A DNA stretch of 6,308 nt from assembly GCA_025928125.1 (NCBI GenBank), contig JAICKD010000208.1, positions 1-6,308 of the forward strand. The letters run 5' to 3'. Under the pieces are notes generated by a model that worked only from the letters and a program-made list of their open reading frames with translations, was not told where the DNA came from and searched no databases. The first letter of the stretch is position 1. The number at the start of each line of letters is the position of its first letter. Positions 4,285-6,308 of this stretch are shown piece after piece. Source of the stretch: Ktedonobacterales bacterium (GTDB taxonomy: Bacteria > Chloroflexota > Ktedonobacteria > Ktedonobacterales > JADMIN01). A program made the translations under genes and the position numbers.

Positions 4285-6308
4285 GTGACCAACACGGCAG
4301 ACGCGACTACATTACAACCATCCACTGAAGAGCACAGCGGCCACCGGCTGAGCGCATTTCTCTGTTGGGCTGTCGTCTTTGCCGATATTGGCACCTCGGT
4401 CTACTACGTGCCGGGCATCCTGTGGAAGCAGGTCCAGTGGCAATCCGGCCTCTTTGTGACACTCACGCTGGTGGCCTTCACGCTTCTCATCTTCGTCTAT
4501 GCCGAGGTGAGCGTCCGCTTCCCCGAAGGCGGTGGCGTCGTCACCGCAGCCGCCAATGGGCTTGCTCCCTGGGCGGGTGTCATCGGCGGTATGTTTATCC
4601 TGACGTCCTACTTCCTCACCTCAGCGATTAGCTCGCTCTCAGGTCTCCTCTATTTTTCCACCGTCTTCGAATCAATCTCAGATTACGTCTTGCCGATCAC
4701 CGTGATTGTGGTCATCCTACTCGGACTGCTCAACTTCTGGGGCATCCGAGAATCGGCGACCGTCAGCGCGGTTATTGCCGTGGCGGCGCTCATAAGTGAC
4801 GTGCTGATACTGGTTGTGGTAGTCCTCAATGTGCCGATGTCGGTGATCGAGCAGGTCATTCAGAAGGTCTTTTCCGGTCAACTGGGTGGCGTTGCCGTTC
4901 TCATCGGATTTTCCGGGGCATTTCTGGCATTCTCTGGGCTAGAAAGCATCTCACAGCTTTCACCCGTGATGGCGCTTCCACGCGGCAAGACCGTCTCACG
5001 AGCGCTGATCCTCGTCGCCATTACCGTCGGCGTCACCAGCCCATTGCTCACGATCTTTTCAACTGTATTGCTCAATTCGCCTGAACTGCTCGCAAACACC
5101 ACTATCCGCCTGCAAATCGCCCCGACCCCCGAGACCTTTATCTCCGACCTTGGCGGTACCTACGGAGGAACGGTGTTGCTGGTAGGAACAGCTATCGCTG
5201 CTTCGACGCTGCTGGTCTTCGCCTGCAATACCGCCATCATTGGCGCGTATCATGTCTTCATGGCGCTCTCGCGTATGGGCTACCTGCCAGGATTCGTCAC
5301 CGCGATCAATAGCTGGCGCGGGACTCCACACTTCGCCATTTTGCTGGCGACCGCGATCCCAATTGCCGTCCTGCTCGGCGTACAGGGCCAGATAGACATC
5401 CTTGGCGATTTGTACGCGTTTGGGCTACTGGGCGCTTTTTTAGTTACCTGTCTCTCGATATCCGTTATCCGCTACCGCGAACGTCACAACGCTTCACATA
5501 TAGGCGCGGTGCAGGCCGCTGAACAGGCTGCCGGTCTTGGCGCGGTCCAGCCCACGGGTGAGCCGTGGCACAGGCGCATCGCCAATGCCACGGGCGCGCG
5601 GATGCATCCACAGGTCGCCGCACGTCTGCGCGTCGTTGGCGCTCAAACGCAGCGGCGTATCAGCCCGTGGACCAAGCGCGCCAGAGATGCCTGGCCAACC
5701 ACGAAATACTACCTGGGCATCGTGACCACGCTACTCGTTGCCGTCGCCTGGATAACGAACCTCGTCGCTAAGCCCCTAGCAACGGTCTTTGGCGGCGGGT
5801 TCACCGTGCTGGGCGTTGGCGTGGCGCTGCTCTATCATCAGCGCCTGGTGCGGCAAGGTGAGGCGCCAGTCGCGCCCATGCAAATACTCCAGCGGATGAG
5901 CGATTCATTGCTGGTCGCGCTCTCATCAGCCAGCGCCCATAACCGACAAGTGATCGATGCGGCCATCGAAACGGCTGACGATCATCAACTGGTTTTTCTC
6001 TATCTCTCGCGCAAGCCAACACAGTCGCCGCGCTTCATGCAGATCGCTGATCCCTATCTGACTGACGTTGAAGCCCAGCGTACGCTCACCTACGCGTCCA
6101 ATAGAGCCAGACAGGAGGGCCTCAAAGCATCCTTCATCTATCGTCTAGGTGGCGCGGGCCAGGTGATCGATATCTGGCGCATCATTCGCCCGGACGAGAT
6201 CGTCGCCGAGGCGGAAATCGCCAAGAAGGTGTCGAAGTACGTTCCACCTGACTATGTGCGCTATCAGCAATTCGAAGATGTGCGTGTCGCGCATTATGTG
6301 CGCCACCA
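4285..6308 (+). CDS. APC-superfamily permease with C-terminal Usp-like domain, KimA-like (3' end missing)
   Basis: The frame is open for 674 codons to the window end. About ten hydrophobic segments occupy 23-395, a hydrophilic basic stretch covers ~396-472, two more segments lie at ~474-492 and ~498-518, and a soluble domain starts near 538. That domain (SDSLLVALSSAS, QLVFLYLSRK, GQVIDIWRIIRPDEIV) resembles a universal stress protein fold but shows no GxxGxxxxxxxxxG(S/T) nucleotide loop. TM1 reads FADIGTSVYYVPG (32-44), with D34 and Y41 spaced seven apart, and TM3 has Y109, T112 and S116. From memory, these spacings match the K+-binding D36/Y43 and Y118/T121/S125 of Bacillus KimA, an APC-type K+/H+ symporter that also has a Usp-like C-terminus. 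FSGLES (216-221) fits TM6. It is therefore a K+ importer candidate, with amino-acid transport as the alternative. The start is GTG 4285: GAGGAG (4273-4278) is six bases upstream and an in-frame TAG at 4264-4266 blocks extension. Confidence 0.88.
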   Translation, partial: MTNTADATTLQPSTEEHSGHRLSAFLCWAVVFADIGTSVYYVPGILWKQVQWQSGLFVTLTLVAFTLLIFVYAEVSVRFPEGGGVVTAAANGLAPWAGVIGGMFILTSYFLTSAISSLSGLLYFSTVFESISDYVLPITVIVVILLGLLNFWGIRESATVSAVIAVAALISDVLILVVVVLNVPMSVIEQVIQKVFSGQLGGVAVLIGFSGAFLAFSGLESISQLSPVMALPRGKTVSRALILVAITVGVTSPLLTIFSTVLLNSPELLANTTIRLQIAPTPETFISDLGGTYGGTVLLVGTAIAASTLLVFACNTAIIGAYHVFMALSRMGYLPGFVTAINSWRGTPHFAILLATAIPIAVLLGVQGQIDILGDLYAFGLLGAFLVTCLSISVIRYRERHNASHIGAVQAAEQAAGLGAVQPTGEPWHRRIANATGARMHPQVAARLRVVGAQTQRRISPWTKRARDAWPTTKYYLGIVTTLLVAVAWITNLVAKPLATVFGGGFTVLGVGVALLYHQRLVRQGEAPVAPMQILQRMSDSLLVALSSASAHNRQVIDAAIETADDHQLVFLYLSRKPTQSPRFMQIADPYLTDVEAQRTLTYASNRARQEGLKASFIYRLGGAGQVIDIWRIIRPDEIVAEAEIAKKVSKYVPPDYVRYQQFEDVRVAHYVRH

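Overview
The window looks like a chromosomal segment of a moderately GC-rich bacterium, most likely a member of the Chloroflexota (Ktedonobacteria-like), with Actinobacteria as the main alternative. This rests on gene content rather than a search: a DUF3662-FHA protein, a small membrane-anchored FHA protein and an FtsW/RodA protein sit in a row, as in the actinobacterial fhaA-fhaB-pstP-rodA-pbpA-pknA-pknB cluster, but with a riboflavin kinase gene in front and no kinase, phosphatase or PBP gene. GTG and TTG starts and strong GGAGG-type ribosome binding sites are common. All convincing genes are on the + strand.

Layout. 1-143: possible C-terminal end of an unidentified gene. 144-434: no convincing gene; it contains an orphan near-perfect Shine-Dalgarno sequence and a possible extended -10 promoter. 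435-4041: a tight four-gene array, ribF-like, fhaA-like, fhaB-like, rodA/ftsW-like, with gaps of 20, 6 and 29 bases, very probably one transcript. 4042-4284: intergenic, with a perfect 9-bp GC-rich hairpin just after rodA, a tandem 10-bp repeat with 11-nt period, and a candidate promoter. 4285-6308: a large APC-superfamily permease with a C-terminal universal-stress-like domain, cut off by the window end.

How the genes work together. The two FHA proteins are phosphothreonine readers. By analogy with actinobacteria they should link Ser/Thr kinase signalling to the peptidoglycan polymerase encoded next to them, in elongation or division. Their kinase, phosphatase and partner class B PBP are not here. 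The leading ribF-like gene keeps a good riboflavin kinase module, but its FAD-synthetase module has lost several signature motifs, so it probably makes FMN only. The permease is a separate unit; its TM1 and TM3 residue patterns fit a KimA-like potassium importer better than an ordinary amino-acid transporter, although the annotation can only be called KimA-like.

The most interesting points are the decayed adenylyltransferase half of RibF, the stripped-down FHA-FHA-RodA module, and the KimA-like signature together with a large basic loop inserted between two membrane segments of the permease. No mobile element, CRISPR array, tRNA or rRNA is visible.
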